NCBI GenBank assembly: GCA_022376925.1
Contig: JAIOJX010000032.1
Coordinates: 119,017,979-119,081,978, forward strand
From: Tragulus kanchil
Lineage: Eukaryota; Chordata; Mammalia; Artiodactyla; Tragulidae
Length of the DNA stretch: 64,000 nucleotides
Reading direction: 5' to 3'
In this document: positions 40,201-47,069 of the stretch, one piece after another
How the letters are laid out: the number at the start of each line of letters is the position of its first letter
Position numbering within the stretch: position 1 is the stretch's first letter
Position numbers and translations under genes: made by a program
Notes under the pieces: model-generated
Databases searched by the model: none
Told to the model about the DNA's origin: nothing
The model's input: only the letters and a program-made list of their open reading frames with translations

Positions 40201-43200
40201 CTTTTTTAAGAAAATATTTAAACTTTATTTTTTAAATTAATTTTTATTGAAGTATAATTGCCTTACAATATTGTGTTAGTTTCTACTGTACAGCTAAATG
40301 CATCAATTCTATGTATACATATATCCCCTCTTTTTTGGATTTCCTTCCCATTTAGGTCACCATGGAAGACTGAGTTCCCACAGTAGATTCTCATTAGTTT
40401 ATCTATTTTACACATGTGTGTGTGCATGCTCAGGTGCTCAGTTGTGTCTGACTCTTTGTGACCCCATAAACTATAGCCTACCAGGCTCTTCTGCCCATGG
40501 TATTATCCCAGCAAGAATACTGGGGTGGATTGCCATTTCCTCCTTCAGGTGATCTTCCCAGCCAAAGGACTGAATCACATCTCCTGGAGCTCCTACACTG
40601 GCAGATGGATTATTTACCACCTGACCCATAGTAGTACATATATGTCAATCTCAGTCTCCCAACTCAGCCTTCTCTTTCTCCCCTTGGTATTCATACACAC
40701 ATGGTAGCCATTATAATCAGACCCCACCAGGGGTGTCCTCAGATCATCCTTCCACATGTCCTTTGCAGCCCAGCACTTGTCATACTTACCTTCAACAAGC
40801 ACCTCTGGGTTCCTAATGCTCCCCCTGCCTCCAGGCACAATGAAATAGAGAGTCTTCAGATGATCAGTAAGCCTGGGCAGTGGTGCTGCCCTCTCAGCTG
40901 GTTAGTCCAACAGCTAAGATCCAGCCTGCTAGTTCAATTGCTATTTCCTTTCCCAACAGGTCTCTGAGATCTGGAACAAATATCTGAACCATCACTATCA
41001 AGTCCTCTCACAGGTTCGCATTCAACAAATAGACCTACTGGGCAAACAATTTGAGACTGACACTGGCTTAGGTAAGCAGAAGTTCTCCCTAGGAAGCAGG
41101 ACTGTGACTTTATCTCTTCTGATCCACAGACTTTGCCCCTCAGAGCGAGAGCAGCTGTCCCAACCGTGGGGCATCAGTGCCATCTTCCCCATTTTGCAGA
41201 TGGGAAAACTGAGGCAAGAGACTCGAAGAGATTTGATCAGTGTTGTGAAGAATTCAGGTCCCTAGCATCACATTCAGCCTTGCCAGTGAGGGGTTAATAA
41301 AAGACAGATTTGGAAGGAAATAAAATCTTGCCAGAGTCCCCTGAGATTTCTGCAGAGTATCCAGTTTTTATATGTTATCCTTCCAGGACACACAAATGGA
41401 GGTAGACTCCACACCAAAGTCCCATTGCTTATTTGTTCTGGGAGCCTTGTCCTCTTCTTTGACTGGACAGTGAACTTCTCAGCGGCAGGGTGGGAGCCTG
41501 TGTCATCTCTCTCAGTGAAGGGTTAAGGACTCAGTATGGCATCATTCCTTCTGAGGCCATAAAAATAGATGGAGGATCTTGTTTCTGCTCAAAAGAGACC
41601 AATAGTATAGTGGTGAGACAGAAACTATGTGAAAAAAAGAGAAAACGTCAACAAGTACAAATTATATGAATATTATAGGTGAGTCCCAGAATGAAGAGGG
41701 GAGGACAGCTGGATGGTGTTGAAGAAGGAAGAGTTCTTGTAACTTTATTGAATTTTCTCTCATTATAAAGGTGGTTCACATTAAAGCAGAAAACTTGAAA
41801 ATCCTAACTATCCAAAATCAACCTTAACATTATAGTGTACATCTTTTCTGTCCTTTCCTCTAAGCTTAGCCTCACAGGGAGAAAGCAGAAAGCCTGTGGC
41901 TTAAGCATATTTGGATTTGGATAAGAAAAGTGAAGGTTCTATGGCTGCCAGAAGCCCAGCTCTCTTCTCTTGCTGTAGAATGGGAGCTGAGTTGGACCCA
42001 AAGAATCCTACCATGACAAATTTCTTGTATCACGGGCCTAAGAGACCTAGTTTAGTACTCAAAGAAAGAAAGCTAAGCAACTCTGGGACCTATAGGAATG
42101 AGCATTTTTTAAAATTTACTCTGATGAAGGCTGGACAGAGCTGGTAAACTGCCTGAAGGCCAGGTGCCCCAACAGCTCAGTGCTTATCTCCTAGGGTAGA
42201 CACAGCTGTCCCAGGGCCTGGCTCTTCTTTCCTCCCTTTGTTTTCATTGCAGATGAAGCCCAGGAAGCAGAAGCCATTCAGATCCTGACTTCAATCTTGA
42301 ACATTCGAGAATCTACGTCTGACAAGGCCCCTCAAAAAACTATCTTTGTTCTAAAAATTCTGTGCATGCTTTACTTCCTGATGATGAATTCTTCAAAGGC
42401 AAGTTCCCCTTAGAAAGCAACGCATCCAAAATGGAAGGAGAAATTCCTCTAGTTATCCTTCCAGGACACACAAATGGAGGTAGACTCCACACCAAAGTCC
42501 CATTGCTTATTTGTTCTGGGAGCCTTGTCCTCTTCTTTGACTGGACAGTGAACTTCTCAGCGGCAGGGTGGGAGCCTGTGTCATCTCTCTCAGTGAAGGG
42601 TTAAGGACTCAGTATGGCATCATTCCTTCTGAGGCCATAAAAATAGATGGAGGATCTTGTTTCTGCTCAAAAGAGACCAATAGTATAGTGGTGAGACAGA
42701 AACTATGTGAAAAAAAGAGAAAACGTCAACAAGTACAAATTATATGAATATTATAGGTGAGTCCCAGAATGAAGAGGGGAGGACAGCTGGATGGTGTTGA
42801 AGAAGGAAGAGTTCTTGTAACTTTATTGAATTTTCTCTCATTATAAAGGTGGTTCACATTAAAGCAGAAAACTTGAAAATCCTAACTATCCAAAATCAAC
42901 CTTAACATTATAGTGTACATCTTTTCTGTCCTTTCCTCTAAGCTTAGCCTCACAGGGAGAAAGCAGAAAGCCTGTGGCTTAAGCATATTTGGATTTGGAT
43001 AAGAAAAGTGAAGGTTCTATGGCTGCCAGAAGCCCAGCTCTCTTCTCTTGCTGTAGAATGGGAGCTGAGTTGGACCCAAAGAATCCTACCATGACAAATT
43101 TCTTGTATCACGGGCCTAAGAGACCTAGTTTAGTACTCAAAGAAAGAAAGCTAAGCAACTCTGGGACCTATAGGAATGAGCATTTTTTAAAATTTACTCT

Positions 43201-45606
43201 GATGAAGGCTGGACAGAGCTGGTAAACTGCCTGAAGGCCAGGTGCCCCAACAGCTCAGTGCTTATCTCCTAGGGTAGACACAGCTGTCCCAGGGCCTGGC
43301 TCTTCTTTCCTCCCTTTGTTTTCATTGCAGATGAAGCCCAGGAAGCAGAAGCCATTCAGATCCTGACTTCAATCTTGAACATTCGAGAATCTACGTCTGA
43401 CAAGGCCCCTCAAAAAACTATCTTTGTTCTAAAAATTCTGTGCATGCTTTACTTCCTGATGATGAATTCTTCAAAGGCAAGTTCCCCTTAGAAAGCAACG
43501 CATCCAAAATGGAAGGAGAAATTCCTCTAGTTGGACTCAGCTGTGTTTTGCCCAACTGCACTAGCTTTTTGTCCTCATGAGTAAGCCCTCACTCCAAAAA
43601 AGTTCAGACGCTCATGATATTTCTCATGTGCTAAGTTTAGCTGCACAGTGGAAATGAGATGGTCTTCGCTCAAGGAGGCCACCCTAGGGTTGCACAGGTA
43701 AACTGAGGCTGGGGCAGTGTAGGGAGGCCTGCAGGACAGAGGGCTCTGTGAGTCCTTGGGGAAATGGAATAGTCCCTCTAACTACTCTGTGAGAGTTAGT
43801 TCACTGTGGCTGAAGGGATCAAGGCAGAAACAATCCCAAAGGTAATTGCTTTTGAGTGCTTATTACATGTCAGTCACTAGCTAAAGTACTTGACCCGAAG
43901 TATCACATTTAATTCTCATATCAGCCCTACAAAGTAGGTATTTTATTATTCCCACTTTACAGATATGGAAACTAAGGCACAGAGAGGGTCCGTTATTTGC
44001 CCAGTTTTCTTATAAATAGTAAGTGGCACATCTCAGTTTTCTTGATTTATTGATTGACCAATCCACTCATTCACTCAGGAATTTATTAAACTTCTGCCAT
44101 TTGCAAAACACAGTTCTCCGGACCTGGGGTACAGTGGTGAGCCACCAGCCAAGCTCCCTATTTCCATGGAACTTACTTCAGAAGGAGGGGAAGTCATACT
44201 AAACAAGTAACCATATAAATGTGTAATATAGTTTCAGAGAGTGAAAAGCACCACAAAATTAAAACAAAGCAGGCAAAAGGAGAGAGGGCTGGTTGGAGAA
44301 GGCCATTCTGTGCAGGTGATATGGGAAAAATTAAAGTGTCCTTCCGTCGTTCCCTTCCTCTCTTCCTTCCTTTATTCTTTCCATTTGTCCTCTACCTTTG
44401 ACTAAGCACTTACTGTATACCAGGGCCTGGATGAGGTCCCTATCAGCAGGTTATCACGAGGGTGATAGCAAAGCCCAAGGCTCTGTGGGATTATGAAGGA
44501 GCGACAGCCACCCTATGTGGGCAGGGGAGAGGGTCAGGGAACAGAGAGCCCTTTCCATTGAATTCCCAGGTTTACAGTGGACAAAGTCTCTACATTTCAG
44601 GGTCCCATTTTCTGCTCAAGGAAGTCATTCCTCCAAGGTGTGTTAAGGATGTTACATCTACGAGAGATTCTTAGAGAAAAGGGACACCTCTGTTTACTTA
44701 GGACTGGCGCCTTGCTTCTTTCAGGTCTGGACTCAGTTGTCTGCTCCTCAGTAAGGCTTTCCATGCCTTTTGTCTGAAATGGCAAATCCTCGTTGCCACC
44801 ACTAATGCTTCCTGTCCCCCTGCATGCTTTATGTTTTTCCTTAGCATGAATACTATCATATTTTATTTGTTTGTCTTATTTTTTGCCTCTCTCCCCTACT
44901 ATATAGTCAATTTCACAAGGCTAGGAATTTCTGACTATGGTCACAGTACCTGAAACATAGGAGACATTCAATAAATGTTTACTGAAAGAAAGGAGGGAAA
45001 GAGGGAAGGATGGAAGAGAGGGATGGCGGTGGGAAGGGAAGAAAGGAAAGAGGAAAGGTACAAAAGGAGGAAGAAGGAAGGAAGGAAGATGAACCACATC
45101 TGTTCTAAGATGTCTTGTGAAACTTCTGCCCAAGTCAAGACTCTGGGCTGTATGGGCTCCCCAGATGGCAGTCGACTGTGGCTTCTCACTGCTATGCCTC
45201 CCAGTGTTGGTTCAAAGGTCCCTGAAATGTAGAAAAGAGGCATGGCCCCACTGTAAACTCAGAAATTTAGCAGCCATATTTCCCTGTTCCCTGGCCCTTC
45301 TCCCCTTCATCCCTCACGTGAGGCTAGCTCTCAGTCTGTGTGTTCACAAGCTTTCACAAAGAGTTCAATGGGTGATGTGAGACGCTGGAGAGTCCTTGCC
45401 CATGTTTCTTGGGTTGAGCCGAGATGGGGCTTCCAGCTTTTCTGGGCTAACTTCCTTTTTTCGCTGCAATTCTATTTCAGGCAGAGGAATATGCCATGAG
45501 AGCCCTCCATCTAGCCAAAAAAGAGAAGCTCGATGTCCAGGAACAAAACACCATTCAAGACTTACTAAATCTTATCTCAGCCAAGGAAACTCAACCCATT
45601 ACTTAG
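7073..45606 (+). CDS. ZMYND12: Zinc finger MYND-type containing 12, eight coding exons over 38.5 kb
   Basis: This is an axonemal protein of sperm flagella and cilia; published work links it to TTC29 and DNAH1 and to male fertility. The coding sequence is join(7073..7182, 20089..20230, exon 3, 34714..34883, 37208..37330, 40960..41071, exon 7, 45481..45606), using one copy each of exon 3 (21881..22052 or 22941..23112) and exon 7 (42253..42398 or 43331..43476). The product is 366 residues, about the human length. The MYND finger uses C17, C20, C28, C31, C37, H41, H50 and C54. TPR-like helical pairs run from about residue 95 to 250. All introns are GT-AG except the last, which is GC-AG. Exons 3 and 7 lie inside two of the 1.1-kb duplications; including both copies of either would terminate translation, so the duplication is probably not real or is skipped. 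Confidence 0.95.
7487..7592 (+). mobile_element. Bov-A 3' fragment in ZMYND12 intron 1
   Basis: CTTGCCTGGGAAATCCCAGC, GAGGAGCCTGGCGGGTTACA and GACATGACTTAGCGACTAAA. Bases 7600-8680 downstream contain nothing I can classify. Confidence 0.7.
8683..8870 (+). mobile_element. Bov-tA/Bov-A SINE
   Basis: CCCTGGTGGCTCAGATGGTA, GGTTCGATCCCTGAGTTGGG and CATCCATGGGGTTGTAAAGA. Nearly full length, in sense within intron 1. Confidence 0.85.
9490..9939 (-). mobile_element. Older tRNA-type SINE split by a younger SINE
   Basis: GGCATCTTTAGTTCCCCAAC and the antisense head GTCTTAGCCACTGGAGTGCC lie right of the insert; the tail half lies left of 9516. It is interrupted by the SINE at 9516-9841. Confidence 0.65.
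9516..9841 (-). mobile_element. tRNA-derived SINE, unassigned family, copy 2, nested
   Basis: Full length. The 13-bp target-site duplication TGGTTTGTGGCAT is perfect (9503-9515 and 9842-9854). The head reads ACCACCAGGGAAGCC at right; the G-rich segment GGGAGGGAGGGGGTGGGTGG near the left is the 3' part. Confidence 0.88.
10179..12350 (+). repeat. Tandem direct duplication 2, period 1089 bp
   Basis: Copies at 10179-11245 and 11268-12350, spacer 11246-11267 (22 nt). The tail of the first copy is garbled relative to the second near 11150-11175 and 12240-12275. One substitution, CTCCCAAA versus CTCGCAAA, is visible. The content is AT-rich intron 1 sequence I cannot classify. Confidence 0.94.
12631..12952 (-). 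mobile_element. tRNA-derived SINE, unassigned family, copy 3
   Basis: Full length, with target-site duplication TGAAGTGTTTTT at 12619-12630 and 12953-12964. Same body as copy 2 with few differences, suggesting recent activity. Confidence 0.88.
13342..15453 (+). repeat. Tandem direct duplication 3, period about 1080 bp
   Basis: Copies at about 13342-14375 and 14423-15453. The spacer at 14376-14422 resembles a garbled version of the internal segment near 13445-13490. The second copy lacks 3 nt near its start. The content is degraded plus-strand L1 ORF2. Confidence 0.92.
16402..16620 (+). mobile_element. Bov-tA/Bov-A SINE inside L1
   Basis: TTTCCCTGGTTAGCTCAGTT, GATCCCCTGGAGAAGGACAT and GGGCTACAGTCCATGGGGTC. 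It interrupts the plus-strand L1, which resumes with GATTCAATGCAATCCCTAT. Confidence 0.85.
17331..17353. repeat. (TG)n microsatellite
   Basis: About eleven TG units. Its duplicate is at about 18443-18465. It sits at the left edge of an antisense Bov-A SINE. Confidence 0.85.
17355..17506 (-). mobile_element. Bov-A/Bov-tA SINE, antisense
   Basis: GCCAGGCTCCTGTCCATGGG, GGCAAGAATACTGGAGTGGG and GTGCCACCTGGGAAGC. Duplicated at about 18467-18618. Confidence 0.82.
20089..20230 (+). CDS. ZMYND12: ZMYND12 coding exon 2
   Basis: Acceptor GTTGTCAG, donor GGCAG|GTGGGG. It completes Cys37 and supplies H41, W46, H50 and C54 of the MYND finger ([18 protein letters not shown]). It continues with a Gln-rich helix [15 protein letters not shown]. 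It ends in phase 0 at residue 84. Confidence 0.95.
20400..20960 (-). mobile_element. MaLR (MLT/MST-like) LTR remnant with a SINE fragment inside
   Basis: Antisense MaLR LTR landmarks: GTATTAGTTTCTTAGAGCTG, TTGGTTTGCAGATGGCCGCC, CCTATCTCCAAATGCAGTCC and CATATGAATTTTGGGG. A tRNA-SINE fragment (about 20766-20925) interrupts it, bracketed by GAATTTTGG. It begins 170 bp after exon 2. Non-coding LTR only. Confidence 0.65.
21028..21288 (+). mobile_element. tRNA-derived SINE, unassigned family, copy 4
   Basis: Sense copy with A-rich tail. The target-site duplication AAGAAATGRTGTATG is at 21013-21027 and 21289-21303, with one mismatch. The body GGCACTCTGCAACAAGAGAG and GGGAGGCCCACACATGCC matches the family. 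Confidence 0.86.
21881..22052 (+). CDS. ZMYND12: ZMYND12 coding exon 3, first copy
   Basis: Acceptor TCTTCCACAG, donor CCTTG|GTAAGT. Encodes [20 protein letters not shown] and on to [10 protein letters not shown], a TPR-like helical repeat (residues 85-141). It is 172 nt long, so it enters in phase 0 and leaves in phase 1. An identical copy lies 1060 bp downstream. Only one can be used in a productive transcript. Confidence 0.85.
22164..22345 (-). mobile_element. Bov-A/Bov-tA SINE, antisense
   Basis: CCCACCAGGTTCCTGTGTCC, GCAAGAATCCTGGAGTGGGT and GCAGGTGGATTCGTTATTGC. It lies about 110 bp after exon 3. Its duplicate is at about 23224-23405. Confidence 0.8.
22941..23112 (+). CDS. ZMYND12: ZMYND12 coding exon 3, second copy (alternative to the first)
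   Basis: Same 172 bases and splice sites as the copy at 21881. If spliced after the first copy it is read in phase 1 as Glu-Ala-Phe-Asp-stop. It is therefore either the real exon with the other being an artefact, the reverse, or a poison exon. I cannot tell which copy is authentic. Confidence 0.6.
24130..24310 (-). mobile_element. BovB (RTE) fragment
   Basis: GTCGTTCAGTTGCTAAGTTA, GACCCCATGGACTACAGCAC and CATGTCCATTGAGTTGGTGA match the ruminant BovB 3' region in antisense. 23619-24125 and 24312-25170 on either side show nothing I can classify. Confidence 0.78.
25182..25217. repeat. (TG)n microsatellite
   Basis: About 17 TG units at the edge of an antisense tRNA SINE. Confidence 0.9.
25220..25555 (-). 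mobile_element. tRNA-type SINE interrupted by a Bov-A SINE
   Basis: Outer element: GGATCTTAGTTTCCTGACCA ... AGTACTGAACCACTGAAAGG. The inner Bov-A is about 25308-25525, with GTTGTGTCCGACTCTTTGTG and TTAAGCCAGCAGGGAAGC. Both are antisense. Confidence 0.78.
26500..26690 (+). mobile_element. L2-like remnant
   Basis: Pyrimidine-rich L2-type text: CTCTTCATCCTTCAGGTCTC and CTAGAATCCTTTCCCAAGCT. 25560-26500 has similar pyrimidine-rich text but no clear boundary. Confidence 0.4.
26691..28871 (+). repeat. Tandem direct duplication 6, period 1094 bp
   Basis: Copies at 26691-27777 and 27785-28871, spacer 7 nt. It includes a whole Bov-tA SINE and the first part of a minus-strand L1, whose remainder exists only after the second copy. 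Confidence 0.95.
26727..26930 (+). mobile_element. Bov-tA/Bov-A SINE
   Basis: GAGCTTCCCTAGTGGCTCAG, GGAAATGGCAACCCACTCCA and GGTGGGTTGCAGTCTATGGA. Its duplicate is at about 27821-28024. Confidence 0.87.
28521..29371 (-). mobile_element. 5'-truncated L1 insertion with 16-bp target-site duplication
   Basis: The target-site duplication TGGAAATGACATTTTC is at 28505-28520 and 29372-29387. The T-rich left end is the L1 poly(A) tail and ACAGAGTTTTGTTGTTTACA the 3' UTR. The right part encodes, in antisense, the ORF2 C-terminal CWRGCGEKG...HCWWEC. A partial copy (27427-27777) exists from duplication 6. Confidence 0.9.
29520..29810 (+). mobile_element. L2-like remnant
   Basis: GCATCTGCTTAAACACCACC, CAGCGAGGTCTCCTCTGATC and a terminal AGACACTCAACAGATTAGCT resemble L2 in sense. 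29810-30550 shows nothing clear. Confidence 0.45.
30556..30760 (+). mobile_element. Bov-tA/Bov-A SINE
   Basis: GGCTTCCCAAGTGGCTCAGT, GGAAATCCCACGGACAGAGG and ATATGACTTAACAACTGAGC. 30765-31830 after it is pyrimidine-rich, possibly L2-derived, with no feature I can support. Confidence 0.83.
31828..32165 (-). mobile_element. MaLR (MLT/MST-like) LTR remnant
   Basis: Antisense landmarks: GACTGGGTGGCTTAAACAAC, TTCTGGAGGCTACAAGTCCA, GGGGATTAGGCCTCCGTTAT and AACATTCAGTCCATAGAACT. Most of it is duplicated at 32979-33280. Confidence 0.65.
31864..34094 (+). repeat. Tandem direct duplication 7, period 1115 bp, no spacer
   Basis: Copies at 31864-32978 and 32979-34094 abut directly with 1 bp of shared sequence. 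The content is part of a MaLR-like LTR, a Bov-tA SINE and part of a minus-strand L1. Confidence 0.95.
32214..32392 (+). mobile_element. Bov-tA/Bov-A SINE, internally deleted
   Basis: CAGTGTCTCAGTGGTAAAGA joined to GGGTTGGGAAGATCCCCTGG with part of the head missing. Its duplicate is at about 33329-33507. Confidence 0.82.
33690..34600 (-). mobile_element. L1 3' part with long ORF2 C-terminal frame
   Basis: An open frame of 209 codons (34539 down to 33910) encodes the L1 ORF2 C-terminus: [20 protein letters not shown], the Cys-rich [18 protein letters not shown] and [17 protein letters not shown]. It is young enough to lack stops over 600 bp. A partial copy (about 32580-32979) comes from duplication 7. 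It ends about 110 bp before exon 4. Confidence 0.9.
34714..34883 (+). CDS. ZMYND12: ZMYND12 coding exon 4
   Basis: Acceptor TTTTGGGCAG, donor AATGAT|GTAAAC. Encodes [20 protein letters not shown] through [20 protein letters not shown] to HLAND, a TPR-like pair of helices (about residues 142-198). Phase 1 in, phase 0 out. Confidence 0.95.
35015..35345 (+). mobile_element. MIR-like remnants
   Basis: TTGTCCAGGTCACATCACTT and GTCACTGGGTTATTGCAGAG with MIR-like spacing. Weak. 35346-36285 has nothing I can classify. Confidence 0.4.
36290..37170 (-). mobile_element. Ancient L1 (L1M-like), antisense
   Basis: GTGTATGCCTAAGGGTAGAA, TTGCTGGGTCATGTGGTAAA, TTATATTCCCACCAGCAATG and CCTCATTTTTAATTGGGCTG. 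Well diverged; it ends just before exon 5. Confidence 0.8.
37208..37330 (+). CDS. ZMYND12: ZMYND12 coding exon 5
   Basis: Acceptor TGTTATAG, donor ACTAAG|GTGAGC. It has 41 whole codons ([20 protein letters not shown] to ADTLYTK, residues 199-239), phase 0 on both sides. An ancient minus-strand L1 ends about 40 bp upstream of the exon. Confidence 0.95.
37704..38170 (+). mobile_element. CHR-like tRNA SINE
   Basis: GGGCTTCCCTGGTGGCTCAG head, then GCCGTGGAGAAACTAAGCCC, repeated GAGCCC-type units and an AAATAAATAAATAAATAAA tail. Longer than Bov-tA and fits the CHR type. Confidence 0.75.
38305..38639 (-). mobile_element. tRNA-derived SINE, unassigned family, copy 5
   Basis: Full length, target-site duplication GCAATCARCCATTTCT (38289-38304 and 38640-38655, one mismatch). 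It carries the G-rich 3' segment GGGGAGGGAGGGGAGCGGGC. Confidence 0.88.
38725..38940 (+). mobile_element. MIR remnant
   Basis: CTCTGGAATCAAGCAGACTT, CCTGGCTGTGCCACATAGCA and CTGACTTTATTTATCTATGA follow MIR in sense. Duplicated at about 39841-40044. Confidence 0.7.
38948..39102 (-). mobile_element. BovB (RTE) fragment
   Basis: CAGTCGCTCAGTTGTGTCCG, CCCGGCTTCCCTGTCCTTCA and ATGTCCATTGAGTTGGTGAT. Duplicated at about 40052-40206. Confidence 0.8.
39105..39580 (-). mobile_element. L1 3' end interrupted by a Bov-A SINE
   Basis: L1 tail ATTGAAGTATAATTGCCTTA at left, resuming as TCAATCTCAGTCTCCCAACT at right. The Bov-A is about 39320-39525 (GTTGTGTCTGACTCTTTGTG). All is duplicated 1104-1105 bp downstream. 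Confidence 0.72.
40960..41071 (+). CDS. ZMYND12: ZMYND12 coding exon 6
   Basis: Acceptor TCCCAACAG, donor GCTTAG|GTAAGC. Encodes [20 protein letters not shown] to FETDTGL (residues 240-276). Phase 0 in, phase 1 out. The exon starts 48 bp after the end of a 1.1-kb duplication, so it is present once. Confidence 0.94.
41190..41280 (-). mobile_element. MIR core remnant
   Basis: CCCATTTTGCAGATGGGAAA and ACTGAGGCAAGAGACTCG. Small and old. Confidence 0.5.
42253..42398 (+). CDS. ZMYND12: ZMYND12 coding exon 7, first copy, with GC splice donor
   Basis: Acceptor TTTTCATTGCAG, then 146 nt encoding [20 protein letters not shown] to [13 protein letters not shown] (residues 277-325). The donor is AAG|GCAAGT, a GC donor in otherwise perfect context. 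No GT within reach keeps the frame into exon 8. It is duplicated 1078 bp downstream. Confidence 0.85.
43331..43476 (+). CDS. ZMYND12: ZMYND12 coding exon 7, second copy (alternative to the first)
   Basis: Same 146 bases and GC donor as the copy at 42253. Spliced after the first copy it would be read in phase 0 as [11 protein letters not shown] then TGA. Only one copy can be used productively. Confidence 0.6.
43855..44040 (-). mobile_element. MIR remnant in the last ZMYND12 intron
   Basis: CACTTTACAGATATGGAAAC, TAAGGCACAGAGAGGGTCCG and TAGTAAGTGGCACATCTCAG. The rest of 43533-44700 shows nothing I can classify. Confidence 0.65.
44740..44995 (+). mobile_element. L2-like remnant
   Basis: TCTGCTCCTCAGTAAGGCTT and a terminal GACATTCAATAAATGTTTAC typical of L2 3' ends. 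Confidence 0.5.
44983..45092. repeat. Polypurine (GGAA/GAGG-rich) tract
   Basis: About 110 bp of almost pure A and G on the plus strand, such as GAAAGAAAGGAGGGAAAGAG and GGAAGGAAGGAAG. Low complexity. Confidence 0.85.
45481..45606 (+). CDS. ZMYND12: ZMYND12 coding exon 8 (last) with stop
   Basis: Acceptor CTATTTCAG closes the GC-AG intron. Encodes [20 protein letters not shown] through [17 protein letters not shown], then TAG at 45604-45606. This is a final helix pair at the C-terminus (residues 326-366). Confidence 0.95.
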   Translation, partial: AEEYAMRALHLAKKEKLDVQEQNTIQDLLNLISAKETQPIT

Positions 45607-46714
45607 TAATCCATGAGCTCTGCTTCAGAGCCAGTTGAGCCTCTAATGGATTCCAGCCTTGCACAACTGCATTGAGGTGCTATGAATTGCTGAAGTACCC
45701 ACCCCCATCCCTTGGGACTGCACTTCTAGCTGTGTTTTCACTGTTACACAGCATACGTAGGGAGAAGGTAGAGCTTTGGGCACAGAAATGAGTAAAACTC
45801 TTATTTATAATGACTTCGCATGCCTTTGAGTAATGTGCTGGCCGTCCACTAACAAGGTATTTGGAATTAAACTGCAAATTGTTTATCCTGTTTCTCAGAG
45901 GTCTCCCAGTGATTTGTGCTTCATAGCTCTTTGCCAAAAAAAAGGGGAGGGAGTAGAGCTATAGTAGGGGAAAGTTCTTCTTTTCTGCTGTAATTAAATT
46001 AGCACTCATCTGAGGTAGAGTGTGATTAAAATGCCCATTATGATTCCTGGAGCAATCACTGAGAAAATTACTCTAAAAACAGATAAAATCAACAAAGAAA
46101 TTAAAATGGTACACTAGAAAAGATCCACTAAATGGAAAAGCAGGCAGTAAAGGAGGAACAGAGGAACAAAAAAGGATGTGAGACACATAGAAAACAAGCA
46201 AAATGCAGACCTAGATTGTTGGTCTCGGGCAGCAAGACCCGAGCAAGATTGTTGGTCTGGGTCTTTCAAGGAACTCCAGTATGGACAGGCTAAGATACCC
46301 TTCCAAGTTGGTGTCTCTTTTCCTCACTCAGACAGTTATCTGAAGTGGACACGAGCCATCTCTACTGTCTAGGGGAGAAGCACTCTGGAAAGTCTCCTGT
46401 GATGCAGGGGACAGAGTGCAGGCAATGGAGAAGACAGGCCTGGGTTCAGATCCCAGCTTTCTCACCTACTAGCTCAGTGACTCCCATCCCCCACTCGCAC
46501 ACACTTGACCTCATCATTATGTTCTAAGATGGCCCAGCTATGGTCATGACTGTATCAGTCAAGGACTGTATCAATCATGTCCTGTCAAGGACTCTGGTCG
46601 TTTAGTGCACCATTTTGTGCCCCCGACTTGCCAAGCAGCCTGCCCATTGTCACTTTGCTTTCTGAACAGATCTGCATGAGCAAGAGGATATGCAAGTAAA
46701 GGACCTGTCAAAGG
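45607..46714. other. ZMYND12 3' UTR and unclassified downstream DNA
   Basis: Non-coding sequence after the stop codon with a candidate poly(A) signal near 45866. I see no gene or recognisable repeat here. Confidence 0.5.
45866..45871 (+). promoter_or_regulatory. Candidate ZMYND12 polyadenylation signal ATTAAA
   Basis: ATTAAA lies 260 nt after the stop, followed by T- and GT-rich sequence. It is a weak prediction; other ATTAAA-like hexamers follow near 46000. Confidence 0.3.
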
Positions 46715-47055
46715 ACTTCCCTGGTGGTCCAGTGACTAAGAACCACCCTGCAATGCAGGGGACACTGATACCATCCCTAGTCAGAGAAGATTCCACCTGC
46801 CACAGGGCAAGATAGCCTGTGCATCACAACTACTGAGCCCACTCTCTAGAGCCTCTGAGCTGCAACAACTGAGCCTGTTTGCCTAGAGGCTATGCTCTGT
46901 AACAAGAGAAGCCATAGCGAAGAAAAGCCATAGCGATGAGAAGCCTGAGCACTGCAGCTAGAGGGTAACGCCCACTCGCTGCTACTAGGGAAAGCTTGTG
47001 TGCAGCAACGAAGACGCAAGGCAACCAAAAATAAAATAAATTAGAAGGAAAAAAA
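46715..47055 (+). mobile_element. CHR-like tRNA SINE
   Basis: GGACTTCCCTGGTGGTCCAG head, serial AAGAGAAGCCATAGCGA units, GTGCAGCAACGAAGACGCAA and a poly(A) tail of about 17. Typical CHR layout. Confidence 0.85.
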
Positions 47056-47069
47056 AAAAAAAAGGACTG

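Larger units (their letters stand above)
38736..40911 (+). repeat. Tandem direct duplication 8, period 1105 bp
   Basis: Copies at 38736-39806 and 39841-40911, spacer 39807-39840 (34 nt). Differences are A6 versus A5 and GACCCACC versus GACCCCACC. The content is MIR, BovB, L1 3' end and Bov-A fragments. The second copy ends 48 bp before exon 6. Confidence 0.95.
41374..43532 (+). repeat. Tandem direct duplication 9, period 1078 bp, containing ZMYND12 exon 7
   Basis: Copies at 41377-42454 and 42455-43532 with a 3-bp shared GTT at the junction and no spacer. I saw no differences. It carries exon 7, its acceptor and its GC donor. Confidence 0.96.
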
